A DNA stretch of 64,000 bases from Cylindrobasidium torrendii FP15055 ss-10 (taxonomy: Eukaryota > Basidiomycota > Agaricomycetes > Agaricales > Physalacriaceae). The notes under the pieces are model-generated. The model made no database searches. It was given only the letters and a program-made list of their open reading frames with translations, and was not told the origin of the DNA. The stretch spans positions 1 through 64,000 of the forward strand of contig KN880468.1 of the NCBI GenBank assembly GCA_000934385.1. Direction: 5' to 3'. Positions 22,037 to 33,411 of this stretch are shown in pieces (within the stretch, counting starts at the first letter, position 1; each line of letters begins with the position of its first letter). Position numbers and translations under genes: made by a program.

Positions 22037-22977
22037 ATATATCAGCCTTGTGCAGACTGCGGACACGCGAAATCACGCACCGGAGACGCGTCAACGAGAG
22101 AGCAATGGCGGCAGACGCGCAGAGATGGCCGTTCTGGTTCAAGAGGCGCGAGAGAATCAACGATCAACTTGGACAGACGCCTCGCGGACTTTATAACCAC
22201 GCTCAGCCGGCGACCGGGGGGCAACTTCAAGGGGCGAGCGCATTATTATGAACGGTGCCCGGGGTCCATCCAGCCCCCGCCTTTGGACCCCTACCGAATC
22301 CCGCTCTCGTTGAAATCTGTTTACAGAGAGCCATAAATGGCAGCGAGCCCATATAGGCGACGGCGCTCGCACTTTTAGGATCCAACTTGCCAGTTTGACC
22401 CTCGTTTGCGTGTAATCGGATCCGTGCTTTCTGAGAACCCCAGGACCAGCGTCAGCGATGTCTGCCCCGCCCACATGGAGCAACCAAAATCGTCCCCTCG
22501 TTACGGCGCGGCGGGCACATCCCGCGCGACATCAATCCTCCATCGAATCGTCCACTTTCTCCGTTTTCCAGTCGCGCATCTGCAGCGGCGTCTTGAGGCG
22601 CTAAACGAATCTGGCAATGGCTCATGTTCAGCGTCCGGGAGCAGGATATCTTCGGCAAAATCCGCGCGTGGTTTCTGTTATCGAACCTCACTTCGCTAGA
22701 CCCTGCCAACATGGTGGGGCACCAAATGAAAAGACCTATAAACAGTCTCCGTGGGCTCTCATCTCCGTCCATGGCGGCCCTTCATCGTGTCCGCAGCCCG
22801 CTGAGCTTGCGCGCCGTGACTCGTGAGACAGATTGCTCTCGACTCAACACAGTTGTAGCGATGGCATCCATAACTCATTATGCATGTCCATTGTCCAACA
22901 AACTTGTCAAAACCGCAAGCGAAGAACCCACACACATGAAGGAAAAAACCAAAAACAGTAGTACACCTGTCTCAGCA
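22037..22977. other. Intergenic, GC-richer, nothing recognised
   Basis: About 940 bp upstream of the zinc-finger gene and up to tRNA-Gly copy B. Several overlapping frames on both strands but no domain or splice pattern. Confidence 0.45.
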
Positions 22978-23048
22978 TGCATTAAGGGGGAATCGAACCC
23001 CCGGCGGGTCGATGGCAACGACCCAGGTTACCACTACCCCATTAATGC
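22978..23048 (-). tRNA. tRNA-Gly (anticodon GCC), copy B
   Basis: 71 nt on the minus strand, same cloverleaf as copy A. The T stem is fully G-C paired (CCCCC where A and C carry CCCTC). Anticodon GCC in loop TTGCCAT. Confidence 0.95.
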
Positions 23049-23935
23049 TTGAATGTATTCAACCCATCAGTTTTCCGGCCACATTTGACTGCAAAAAAAA
23101 TCACTCGAAAAGCAAACAATGATAGCTGGAAAGAGAAGGATGAGTTCTCTGCCAAAGTCTGACAATGGCCATCAACAACGCCATTGTGTTCGTTTCCCCA
23201 TCATGCATGATTCTAATGATCGTTCGAACCCCGAGTGAACTTCACAGCTTTCCTTCTGACCTCCGATTCATCCCACGTACAGGCCCCAGAGGGCTGGCAT
23301 AAGCTATCTTTCATGACAAGCAGCGGTGAGAGACTACTGAGAATTGATGAGGTTGGACTGAATTTCAGTCTCGCAGTGCGTCTCCCACCGAGAGATTGTG
23401 AAGCTCCCTTTTCGCGCTCTCGTTCTCATACCACGCCTTCCTTATCAAATCGAACACACGTTGTAAAACATCGGAAAGCTGAACGTCCATAGTGGACCCA
23501 CACGCCTCCTGAGTACTTCTGAGCGCGTTCTTTGTGTGTAATTGTACCAAGCGCAACGAACTACCCATTTGGTTGGATAGCGGCCACCTCAGTATAATCA
23601 TTTGTGAGCTCATTGACATATTTACTGGATGTGGCACTATTGGAGGAGAGCTGACTTGTAATATGGCCACAGGTTTCTGCAACTTCAAGCCCCAAGCCAA
23701 CATCCAACACAATATGAAGTGATCATCGTCGCTCTAGAATACATACTATGCCATATCTGGAACTTCACGTACATAAACCGGAACACGCAGAAGTTTACTC
23801 CACTGCGCCGCCGCTTGCGGCAACTGCCTCCCGCCTATTGATGCAAACCCACGAAGTCGGGATCAGCCAAGTCCACGACTTTCCTTTCATTCCTTCACCA
23901 TTCCATTCTTTTATTCTCTCTTCTCATAAACGACC
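23049..23935. other. Intergenic with one weak minus-strand candidate frame
   Basis: Holds the upstream region of phospholipase copy 2. A minus-strand frame at 23365-23712 (115 codons) ends with a helical, coding-like stretch (DVLQRVFDLIRKAWYENESA) but its N-terminal half is unconvincing. I do not call it a gene. Confidence 0.4.
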
Positions 23936-26469
23936 ATGCTCGCGCCCGTCGTCGGCCTAACACTCCTTCTGGCGACGTGTACGACGAGCGCATTAATACT
24001 CCCTCGAGATGCAGATGCATACGCACCGACCGCCAACGTCTCCTGCCCTAATCAAAATCTCGTCCGCACCTTCTCAGCCTCAAATCAGTCTCTACATGCA
24101 GACGAGCTCAGCTTCATCGCCGCGCGCGAAGCCAAGGCTGCCGACGCCTGGAGCGAATGGATCGGGGACGGCTCCGCACTGGGTTACGAGAGTGGCGCGC
24201 TGAATCTACGGGAGCACCAGCCGAGGGTTGGCATAGCCATGAGCGGAGGGTCCTTTCGGGCGTCGCTGTACGGCGCTGGGGTCTTGAACGCGTTGGACGC
24301 GAGAAACGCCTCCTCGAAAGCGGCGGGGACGGGAGGGCTATTGCAGGTGGCTTCGTATATAACTGGTCTGTCTGGTGCGTGGTATTCGCCCACGAACTTG
24401 GCGCTGTCCTAACATATGATGGAAAAGGTGGCTCGTGGCTTGTATCTTCCTTGTACTCAAACGGATTCCCGATGACGAATGAGCTGGTGTTCGGAAACAA
24501 AGACATTGGATGGTCAGGATGGCTCCTCGACCTTGACTTGTTCCTTCCCGGTGGGATAGATCCTGGCAATAGTGTCGACTTCTATAGCAGTCTCAAGAGA
24601 AGCGTTAAGTCAAAGGCTGCGCGCGGGGTGTACGTTGTTGCATCACATTTGATCCTCAAACTCATATAGTCATCGTAGCTTCACAAGTTTAACCGACACC
24701 TGGGCACGGTCAGTAGATCCATGCTACTGGCCGTGGATACGCACTGACTTTACTCAGAGCGCTTTCTTACCATATGCTAAACGGAACGACAAGAGAGAAT
24801 TTCTTCTACTCAGACGCAGATGTTGTACACGGCGCCGGCCAATTGTGGTCGGGCATTGCCAATATTCCGGCGTACCGCGACAATGACACGCCCTTCCCTA
24901 TCATCGTCGTCGACTCGCGACCTGCGAAGATGAAGCTGGGTGGTGATACCGAGCTTGAATTCCCAGTATACGAAGTGCGTTCATCCTACTCAATTCATGG
25001 GCCTAACCAACGTCAGCCCTTAGTTCTCGCCGGTTGAATTTGCATCATACGATCCTGCCTTGTCGGCAGCCATGCAAACTCGGTACATGGGCTCAGAACT
25101 GAACGAGGGAAAGCCGACGAGGAGCGATGGATGCATGGAGGGTCTAGATGAAACGGGCTTCGTATTCGCTACAAGCTCGAGTCTGTTCAATGTGAGCGCC
25201 AGGCTGTCTTCTACCATTGCGCTGTTTACACCGCGTTCGTCTAGGTGATGTTCGACAGGACTTCTGACGGCGCAGAGAGCACTCTTGGTGTCCTGGGCGA
25301 TCTATACGAGTCTGTGTTGGACGACTTCCAGACAAGGAATAAGGACGTAGCGAATTGGCGAAAGTAAGTCCCTACAGCGGGTTCATGGATGTTCACCCAC
25401 CCGTATTCAGCCCTTTCAAAGGTATCTCCAATTCAACATTCACAGAGACAGCCGAGGATTGGTTGAGTCTTGTTGACGGTGGCTTGAACGGAGAAAACAT
25501 ACCTCTGGGACCTCTGTTCGTCAAGGAACGCGGCCTCGATGTCATCGTGGCTGTTGATGCATCCGCAGACTCTGACGACGACTTTCCAACATGTATGTCG
25601 CTGTTGCACACGGATGAGCGTATCGACATGTTCTTGAAGGAGTCGGTGCGCAGGCATTCAGCAATTCATCGAGCCACAATTTTTTCTTACGCTCTTTAGC
25701 ATCAAACCTTCCCGCCCGTCCCAGTGTCGGCGAAGGAGTGCATAAGTACCGGCGTCAACCTTCGCCCGACATTCTTTGGATGCAACCCGGAGAACACAAT
25801 GGAACCAGAGTATCCTCTGCTCATCTACTTGCCCAACTCTCCGCCTCTCACCGGGGAGAATCCCGTCACCAAGTATGTTCTGCCTCATCAGTCTTGGAAC
25901 TGCACTGACGCTGGCCAGCTCCGGAACGTTCAAACTAAGTTACACCGAAAAGCATCAGCACCTATTTCTGGACCAGGTGCACAAGAACACCATCGGCGGC
26001 TTCATACCTAATTCCAACAATCCCGACGTGGATTTCGGACGATGCCTGCAATGCGCCGCTGTCGACCGCGCACGAATGCTCTCATGGGTAGACCGTTCCG
26101 CATTCTGCGCTGATTGCTTTGCGCAGTATTGCTATGACCCGTTGAATCCACCACAAAGGGACGCGATCCCGGACAGGAAGCGGTCATTCGTCGACCCTGA
26201 CCCTCAGGACGTCCATGACTTTATTGAGAGAAACAAAAGCACGATTATAATTGCGGGCTTGGTTTGCGGGTTATTGATCATTCTTGTCACTGCATGCTGG
26301 TGCGTGTACTTCCTCTTTGCTACTTTCCAGATTTACTGACGATGTGCAAAGTATATGGTGCTGCTGCTGTAGGAGACGCAAGATAGTACAGAAGACCTAC
26401 CTTCAACTGACACCAACTGAATCACGAGCTGCACTCAATCCTCAACAACCACAACAACCAGCACCTTAG
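23936..26469 (+). CDS. Lysophospholipase (phospholipase B family), copy 2, membrane-anchored
   Basis: Ten exons: 23936-24374, 24428-24629, 24679-24708, 24758-24974, 25024-25191, 25245-25363, 25411-25645, 25700-25872, 25919-26299, 26352-26469 (2082 nt, 693 aa). Signal peptide MLAPVVGLTLLLATCTTSA, oxyanion/Arg motif SGGSFRASLYGAG, nucleophile motif GLSGGSWLVSS, catalytic Asp in VAVDASADSDD. After a Cys-rich stretch (CLQCAAVDRARMLSWVDRSA) come a TM helix and the cluster CIWCCCCRRRK. All nine introns lie at the same positions and phases as in copy 1, and exons 2, 3, 5, 6, 7 and 8 have identical lengths (202, 30, 168, 119, 235, 173 nt), so the two are duplicates. The cytoplasmic tail is short and Gln/Pro-rich, unlike the Tyr-rich tail of copy 1. 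The two copies point away from each other, about 5.9 kb apart. Confidence 0.92.
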
Positions 26470-26815
26470 CATTTTCCCCGCCTCATTCATTCATTTAGAA
26501 TACCCTGTCGTTGTGTTATATACAAAGCACGTGGAACGTCAGTATATAAATTATTCACGCTACGCTACATTTGTATACATTAGATTACACTTTGATACTG
26601 CATTTTCCGGACCTCTATGGGCTGTGAAAAAGGCTTTCCTTTGTCTATATACGTTTGTGGATGCCTGGAAATTATGGCGATACGTTGCACCGGGATTCTG
26701 GGCTCCAGGGAATGCTGCAAAAGGACGGGTTATTAAGCTTGAAACATTCGAAGAGTTCTAACATTTGAGATGCACGGCCGACGCCCGTGACAAAAACAAA
26801 TGGATTCTTTTTCAT
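26470..26815. other. Intergenic, nothing recognised
   Basis: About 350 bp between the stop of phospholipase copy 2 and tRNA-Gly copy C; likely 3' flank. Confidence 0.5.
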
Positions 26816-26886
26816 TGCATTAAGAGGGAATCGAACCCCCGGCGGGTCGATGGCAACGACCCAGGTTACCACTACCCCATTAATGC
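26816..26886 (-). tRNA. tRNA-Gly (anticodon GCC), copy C
   Basis: 71 nt on the minus strand, identical to copy A over the mature sequence. Same GCC anticodon and GGTTCGATTCC T arm. Confidence 0.95.
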
Positions 26887-27548
26887 ATGTCGATCGTGTG
26901 ATGCCTCATATCAGTACCAATCCTCACCGACTGGTAATGGACATCTGCCAAAAACTCTTTTTCTAAGCTACTCACCCATTAGTATTTGTCCTAGGTAATG
27001 CCGTTTTGCCTTGCTACCGATTAAGCATCTTCAAGACGTCATACAATAGGCCCACCATTGACTCTTCTCTTCTGTGTGGGATACGGCGGTAAGGCATCCG
27101 TCATTTAATTCTGCATTCATCAACATCCATTTATCTCGCTCCCCTTGCAGTACTCGCTCCTGCTGCGCCTTCAGCAGCAACAAGGACAGTCCAACGGATC
27201 TCGCAGACTCCAACGCCCTACCACTTTTGCCTTCGTCACTCCATCAATGAGCTTTGTGATCCTGAAGCCAAAGTACGCCCCATGACATCGTCGAGCTTAA
27301 CATCCTCACGCTTTGGTGAGCAATGCGAGGTTCAATGACACGATGCTCAGTGCTCATTCGTGCTTTGGCCTTTTATAGCCAACCGACAGTCTCCGTGGAA
27401 GGCATCGGGCGTCATTTCGACTACGAAGCAGCCTGGTGTGGTCGTTCATCTCGGCTATACTCTCTGAAGAAACCCACGACTGAATTTGGGGAGTCGAGCA
27501 AGATGCCTACAATAAGCGCACTGCGAAACTGGCAGCACCTTTGTGGGT
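26887..27548. other. Intergenic, nothing recognised
   Basis: About 660 bp upstream of the first FAD monooxygenase; only its TATA box (27549) at the end is assignable. Confidence 0.45.
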
Positions 27549-27555
27549 ATATAAG
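27549..27555 (+). promoter_or_regulatory. TATA box of FAD monooxygenase 1
   Basis: TATATAA, 82 bp upstream of the ATG at 27631. The other two paralogues also have a TATA box 55-77 bp upstream. Confidence 0.6.
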
Positions 27556-27630
27556 CTAACCAGGTGTATGAGGGGGGCATCACAACTTGACTCCTTCCCT
27601 CGAAACTCCAATCGCACTTTTGATATCGCC

Positions 27631-29480
27631 ATGCCTCGGCTCAGAGTCGCTATTTGGTAGGTCGAGGAAGGCTCCTTGATGGAGCGTTGTTGGCTGAAGA
27701 TGTTGTGCGCAGCGGAGCGGGCGTCGGTGGACTCACTACTGCCCTTGCCTTGTCGAAGTATGAAGACATCGCAGTCGATCTTTACGAGGGCGCCAGTCAG
27801 CTGGCAGAAGTCGGCGCTGGCATTGGTGCATTCGGTCGTGCGTGCACAGGCTGTTCTAGGAGTGGTGAAGATGGGGCTCACGATAGTCGGTAGGACCTTG
27901 GAAGGTTTTGCAGAAGCTCGGAGTCACCGAAGATTTACTCAAGACTACAGAGGAAGGTTAGCCCATCCATGCTTCATGCTAGTTCGTTCAAGTCCGCCTT
28001 ACGCAACCAACAGTTACCAGCTGGACATACCGCAAAGCTGACGAAGCTGAAGGTCTCGATATCATCACCTTGAATGGTGTGTCACATTTTTGGCACGAGT
28101 TGTGAACGAGTTCATCGACCATCTTAACAGCGGGGTTGATCACGCTTCACCGAGCCGACTTCCAAAATACGCTCGTCCACCATCTTCCGGAAAGATATCA
28201 TCTGCATACATCCAAACGGCTGCAGAAATACGTACAAGACTCGGACGGCGTTGAGCTTACCTTCGCCGACGGGTCGACAGCGAGATGCGATGTACTTGTG
28301 GGGGCTGATGGGCTGAAATCGGCTACTCGTGCCCAACTCCTTCAAGATCTTGCCTCCAAATCGACTGATCCAACACAATCGAATGAGTTTTTGTCGTGTA
28401 TCCCACCGACGTGGACCGGAATGGTTGCGTATCGTGGGCTCATCCCAAGCGAGAAGCTCCGTGGTATTTCTCCCTCCCATCGTGCTCTGTCGCATGATAC
28501 GCAGGTAAGTCCAGACGGGCTAATTTCAATTTTCACATACCTCTTGCTCATGTTTGTCCCAAGTTCATCGGTAAAAATGGGGTACGACGCCTTCTGACCA
28601 CATTTTCCTTGCACGAGTACTAACTCCATGGGTTTGGCCATAGTCTGTCGTCGCGTACCCCCTCATGAACGGTACCGTCATCAACGTTGCCGCTATTGTT
28701 GCACGGCCTGAGCTTGAGGGTACACCCTACCCCGGAGACTGGTTCAAGTGCGTCGAGATTGACGAACTCGCTCCTACCTTGGCGCACTGGGAACCTGATG
28801 TGCAAGCACTCATTCAGGTAACCGACGCCGTTCTCCTCATGGTCCTCATGGGTTGCTAATGACTCCTCAGTGCATTGAGCAGCCACTCCGATGGGCTATT
28901 CATGCTGTTAAGCCGTTGCAGACGTTCGTGTCGAGCCGTGTTGCGCTGCTTGGGGATGCCGTGAGTTGAACCTGCCTAACTGCCCTTTCTCTGTGACTAA
29001 AACACGAGGGCAGGCCCATGCAATGCACCCCAACCAAGGGTCCGGGGCGGGACAAGCTATCGAAGTGAGCATGTCCCATCTCGACATACAAAATGCTACT
29101 CACACGATTCCTACAGGACGCCTTGATCATGGCCACAGTCCTCGGGCACAAGTCCACAAACAAAGGGAATCTAGAAAATGCTATATCGGTGTACGACACA
29201 ATCCGTCGTCCCTTCGCACTAGATGTCGCCCGCCGGTCGCGCTTGCAGGCTAAGATGACTATGTTCCAAGGCGAAGGCTTGCCTAGCGACTTTGAGACTC
29301 TGGAGGGGGAAGAAAAGCTGCAGGCACTCAAGCAGCTCGGAAAGGCAGCTCAGGAGAATATACAGTGGGGTGTGTTTGACTTGCATTTCCTTGTCCTCTG
29401 TGACTGATCGTTCATTAGCATGGACCACCTCACTTGACGATGATGTTGAGCGTGCGTTTCACATGCTGGAGTCGTGGTAA
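27631..29480 (+). CDS. Class A FAD-dependent monooxygenase 1 (salicylate hydroxylase-like)
   Basis: Eleven exons: 27631-27656, 27713-27837, 27894-27956, 28014-28076, 28131-28504, 28564-28581, 28644-28817, 28871-28960, 29014-29064, 29117-29369, 29419-29480 (1299 nt, 432 aa). Rossmann FAD motif CGAGVGGLTTALALS is split by intron 1. The second motif is CDVLVGADGLKSATR and the third RVALLGDAAHAMHPNQGSG, the DG and GD motifs of group A flavoprotein hydroxylases. These enzymes use NAD(P)H and O2 to hydroxylate aromatic substrates; the substrate here cannot be read from sequence. Exon 6 is an 18-nt micro-exon (FIGKNG) kept in all three paralogues of this window. The donor of intron 2 (gtgcgt at 27838) was chosen to preserve GRPWKVL. 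Confidence 0.92.
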
Positions 29481-29859
29481 ATGCAGGACAAGAAGAACGC
29501 AGCGTAAGTATTGTAGCATCAGGTGTTCAGTCAATCTAGTGGTAATACTTGTTCAATAGCGAAGCACTCCCAAAGAAAGCCCGCTCACTGTGTATATAAG
29601 TTGTACAATCCCACCAGGTGACGACGGAAGACCGCGAATGCTAGACATGGGACCTCCAGAGCTAGTGTAGTGGTAGAGATGTTGTAAGGCAATCAATAAT
29701 GATAATAAGGGGTAACAGTGAAAGTAAATGGACAGCCCTATATAACCACAGCAGACGGGAGGAGGTATTCACAGATTACAGCTCTGTATAGGCGGCAGGA
29801 TTCTGGAGAATCTGTCAGTCTGACTGGCGGAGAAAGGTGTTGGGGGACGCACAATTATG
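29481..29859. other. Intergenic between converging genes
   Basis: About 380 bp between the stops of monooxygenase 1 and the minus-strand gene; holds the two 3' flanks. Confidence 0.5.
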
Positions 29860-30618
29860 CTATGGAGCGGGACCTCTAATAGTCTCCGTCTCGCCAAAAT
29901 CCTTTGCTGGAGTTGGTGGACCGCTTTCATTTGCGTCCTCATCGTCCCCTGTGGGTAAATTCACATCCTCTACGCCGTCCACGGAAGACCGTATGTACGA
30001 TGGATGCACATCGAATGTCTGGTGGTCTTGTGGGTGGACATTGGTGTTATCCACCATGCCCGTCACAACCCTGCCCGTCTTCGGCACAGATGGTTTCTCC
30101 TCCTTGCCGTTCATCTTCCGCCACGCGCCCTTCATGATTCTTCCTAGCGCCAGGAATGGATCCTCAACGTCCCCGCGCTGCTCGCCTGTGACGCGCCGCC
30201 TGTGGTCCTCCATTTCTTGTTCTGTCCATACGCCCGTTCCAGGTTCGACTATCGGCTGGCCCCGACGCCTGGCCATCATTTGTGAGCGGGCCGCAACGCC
30301 GAGGGGCACAGAAGACTTTCGGCGACGCGGCGCAAGTTCGGGTAGGGGCGCAAATTTGATATTTCCGCTTGCAGTGCTTGGGAGGGATGAGCATGAGGCT
30401 GAGGATGGCGTGCGGCTGCGCTCGAGCAGAATGCCGCGAGGGCCGAATTTTGCCTTGTCCTTTGGTTTGGCGGAGGTGGGTGGTGGGGCATCGAGCAGCT
30501 TGCTGTTTGTTGGGGATGAAGAGAGCGACGAGGACACTGACGAGGGTTCAGGGCCATCCATGGACGGTGCAAGCGATGTCGATGATCCGGACGATGAGGA
30601 GAGGGACTTTATGGACAT
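29860..30618 (-). CDS. Disordered hypothetical protein, Ser/Pro-rich
   Basis: Single-exon frame of 252 aa from the ATG at 30618. The N-terminal 60 residues are nearly all Ser/Pro/Asp. A more conserved-looking middle follows: FGPRGILLERSRTPSS, IKFAPLPELAPRRRKSS, LGVAARSQMMARRRGQP, then EDPFLALGRIMKGAWRKMNG, a likely amphipathic helix. The C-terminus is acidic with DDEDANESGPPTPAKDF. The LPELAPRRRKS/PLGVAARSQM pattern resembles basidiomycete hypotheticals I have seen, but I cannot name a function. An extra 3' exon is possible. It converges on monooxygenase 1. Confidence 0.65.
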   Translation of the reverse strand: MSIKSLSSSSGSSTSLAPSMDGPEPSSVSSSLSSSPTNSKLLDAPPPTSAKPKDKAKFGPRGILLERSRTPSSASCSSLPSTASGNIKFAPLPELAPRRRKSSVPLGVAARSQMMARRRGQPIVEPGTGVWTEQEMEDHRRRVTGEQRGDVEDPFLALGRIMKGAWRKMNGKEEKPSVPKTGRVVTGMVDNTNVHPQDHQTFDVHPSYIRSSVDGVEDVNLPTGDDEDANESGPPTPAKDFGETETIRGPAP

Positions 30619-31815
30619 CGGTGTTCTGCGGACAGACGATGAGCCGGGAAACGGTCAGTCAGCCAAGGCTGAGCACGTACACAGATAAAGAATGGGAGCC
30701 CGTTTTCTCCGTTATTATGAAGTGACGATAGTTGAAGAACAGAAAGTCTATGCTGGATTGGTATTGTTGGGCAAATTTGGTTTCTTCTTGTGTCGGACAA
30801 ACGCACCAGTAACGACAGGATCAACTGTTTCCCGGTGGTGCTGTTGCCCGTCCTTTGCCTGGTCGTACAAGAGATAAAGCAGTTGGTAGAGAGCGCAAAA
30901 GAGAGAGATGCAAAGCGCCGCCGGGGATATGCAGTTGGCCAGTGAGGGGTTGGGAGTAAGTTAAATATCGTCAGGGGAGCCCGGAATGCCGAGTCCCGAT
31001 CCTGCAATGAGGCCGTCGATCGTGCGCGTAAAAAGCTGGACTTTCGACGTTGATTTCCCTTGAAGATATGCAAGTTCTCTTCAATTTTCAACAAGGCGCA
31101 GAGAGAAGACGATGGTGGGAAGAGACTTGGCAGCGTCACGTCATGGCTCGAAATCTTTTCCGCTCAAAAAGGAAAGCGCCATATGTTGCATATAGCCATG
31201 TGCTGTGCCTAAGTTCATATAGTCGTTTTTCTGCTTCGACTTGCACCTACCAGATCCCGGACCCAGACTATCGCTGATAGTTAACCTCATTCTGTGTGCA
31301 TGATTCTTAGAACTTCTATCGGGTAAGTAGGCTCCATGTTCTCGGACGTTCCCACACCACGTTTAATCTTTTCTACGGCTCGAATCCGTTGGAAAGTTGT
31401 GCACAAGGAGACAAGTAGAAGCTTAGTGCTCACTAGGGCCGCATCTTGAGCCACTCAACATTCTGTAAAAAGCTCTTAAAACAGTCGCACGAATTTTGAC
31501 GAGGGTATTATGTGAGAAACCTTCCCAATTCGGACTCGATCAACGGTCGCAGATTTTGGTCTGCGCAGCTCGCAGTATTGTGTGTAGAGGTTAGATGTTA
31601 TCCACTTTGAATGGATGAGTTTATGCATTGGGCACAGTCCCCCAATGTTCATTTACAGACATCCATTGTCCATTGACAGACAGACGATCTTGACTTGCAT
31701 TGCCAACAGTTTTTTCAAAGTCTTCGTTGCTCCGTCACGAAAGACACTATGTACGCATTCCAGGACTCTATCAGCTAAACCAGACCCTCGCATCTGAGTA
31801 GTCTCTTGTACCTCC
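30619..31815. other. Intergenic and 5' flank, nothing recognised
   Basis: About 1.2 kb between the 5' end of the disordered protein gene and the stop of KTI12. A long minus frame (to 31139) is out of coding character and probably 5' UTR. Confidence 0.45.
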
Positions 31816-33132
31816 TCATCCCTTCAAATGCTCCTCCAAAAACGTTCCAAACCTATCCGCCACTCCCCCCTCAGTCCAATCCACCGCCCCACGCTCTGTG
31901 GTCCCCAGCGTAATAGCCTTCTTCTGGATCGTCACAAACTGCCTCTTCAGCCTCTGCAGCTCCGACAGCGTTATGTTACGCTGGGGGAGCGTGATCTGAA
32001 TTTTCAGTCCGCCAGTCCGGGACTTGGGTGCGTCGGGGACGGCGGGCGTAAGGGTGAGGATGACGGGTCCGCCGAGTGCGCCAGACGCGGCCTGCTCGGC
32101 CATGATGTTGGTGACAATACCTAGCGTGGTGTTCTCGAGATTGAAAAGAGCATCGGTGGGGGCTTTGGCTTGCTGGAATTCAAATCAGATGTTGATCCCA
32201 TGTGGAGGATTGATATAGACGTACAGATAATGCGGCGCCGTTTGGAGGCTTCACGTCACCAGCGGTTACTGCTCTCCATATCTGCTCTCCCAGTGTGCTT
32301 TCAGAGCCATTGCTCGTGGATAAGGTATCGTCTGCAAGGACGGTGAAAAGTGGTGCGTCCCAGCGTACCATCGAGTTTGGTTCCTCGTAGCGTTGGATCA
32401 TGTTGTCGAGTCTAGGGAAGGGTGAGCTTCATGAAGGTGCCAAGTCGATGAAGGAGGTCAGGAACTGGCAGTAGTGCATGGTCCTGGGCAGTGATGTGGG
32501 GAGACAACGCACGTATCATCTGAATAACGCTCTGCTCCTTCGCGCGCAGCGTTTCGCGTACGACATTCGTCTGGAGTAGATACCACAAAAACCTACTTCA
32601 TTTTCACGGTTAGTGTACATTCAGGCAATGAGAAAGGCACCAATGGGAAGGGATTTCGATGACCACGGGTTGTCTTTAGCTGGGTGCAGGCAAGAATATT
32701 ACTCACAGTAGCAACGCGGACCTTGATCTCTCTTGCGGCACAGTATATTTGATATCTGAAGCCCTTGATATAGTTGGGTGCGTCGACGATGACAATGTTG
32801 TTTGTGGAAAGCTGGCGCTGGAGGGCAGCAAAGAGCGTTCCACGGGCTGGCTTCTCAGCACGACTGTCTATTTAACAAGTTAGTATAGTGCTCGTGGATG
32901 AGGTGGGCGCTGGGAAAGGATGATTTGCGTGCCCATGACTCGAAGAATGGATCGAACTCAACGCACTGTCATATGCCTTCCTCTCGACGCCCAAATCGTG
33001 CTCAGACACCATGACAACTTTCTGCTTCGGTCCATCCGTTTCCTGCATTTTCTTTTCCAGAAACTCGGCGATTTCTCTTGCCCGGTGTGTCTTCCCACTG
33101 CATGGATAGCCAGAGATGGTGATCAGTGCCAT
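31816..33132 (-). CDS. KTI12: KTI12, Elongator-associated P-loop protein
   Basis: Five exons: 33132-32967, 32867-32707, 32592-32513, 32411-32225, 32172-31816 (951 nt, 316 aa). The start MALITISGYPCSGKT carries the P-loop, followed by HDLG, the family's NIVIVDAPNYIKGFRYQIYC block (DSLNYIKG in other members), and MIQRYEEPNSMVRWDAPLF. The C-terminal part includes LGIVTNIMAEQ and ends LEEHLKG. KTI12 is an ATPase that binds tRNA and Elongator and is needed for wobble-uridine modification (mcm5U, which is then thiolated in the cytosol). Introns 1-3 are 99-114 nt, longer than usual here. It lies back to back with the 33412 gene, 279 bp between starts. Confidence 0.93.
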
Positions 33133-33411
33133 GATGGATGTTTAAAAGAAAGCTGTCGGACCGAACAAGCCGAGCAAAATGGACTTTACCCTCACACATT
33201 GATCCCGTCACTGTTACCGCTTGCCGTCCGCCGCCATTCGTTCTTCCGAATGTGACAATCGCGCAGCTGGCTTTCATTCCACGGTCTAGAATTGAGACCT
33301 TGCCTACACGTGCAGACCTGCAGTTGCTCCTGGACCGTCCTCCCACCTCCGTAAAGCAATCTCGACGGCCAGCGCACCTCTCCAAGACCGTCCACCTTCG
33401 CTGGGACCAGA

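Noticed and set aside
23365..23712. Minus-strand frame of 115 codons as a gene
   Set aside because: Only the last ~40 residues look coding; no clear start context, no splice partner, and it sits in the promoter region of phospholipase copy 2.
29837..30688. Plus-strand 283-codon frame over the disordered-protein gene
   Set aside because: It is the antisense shadow of the 252-aa minus-strand frame, which has an ATG start and coherent low-complexity composition.
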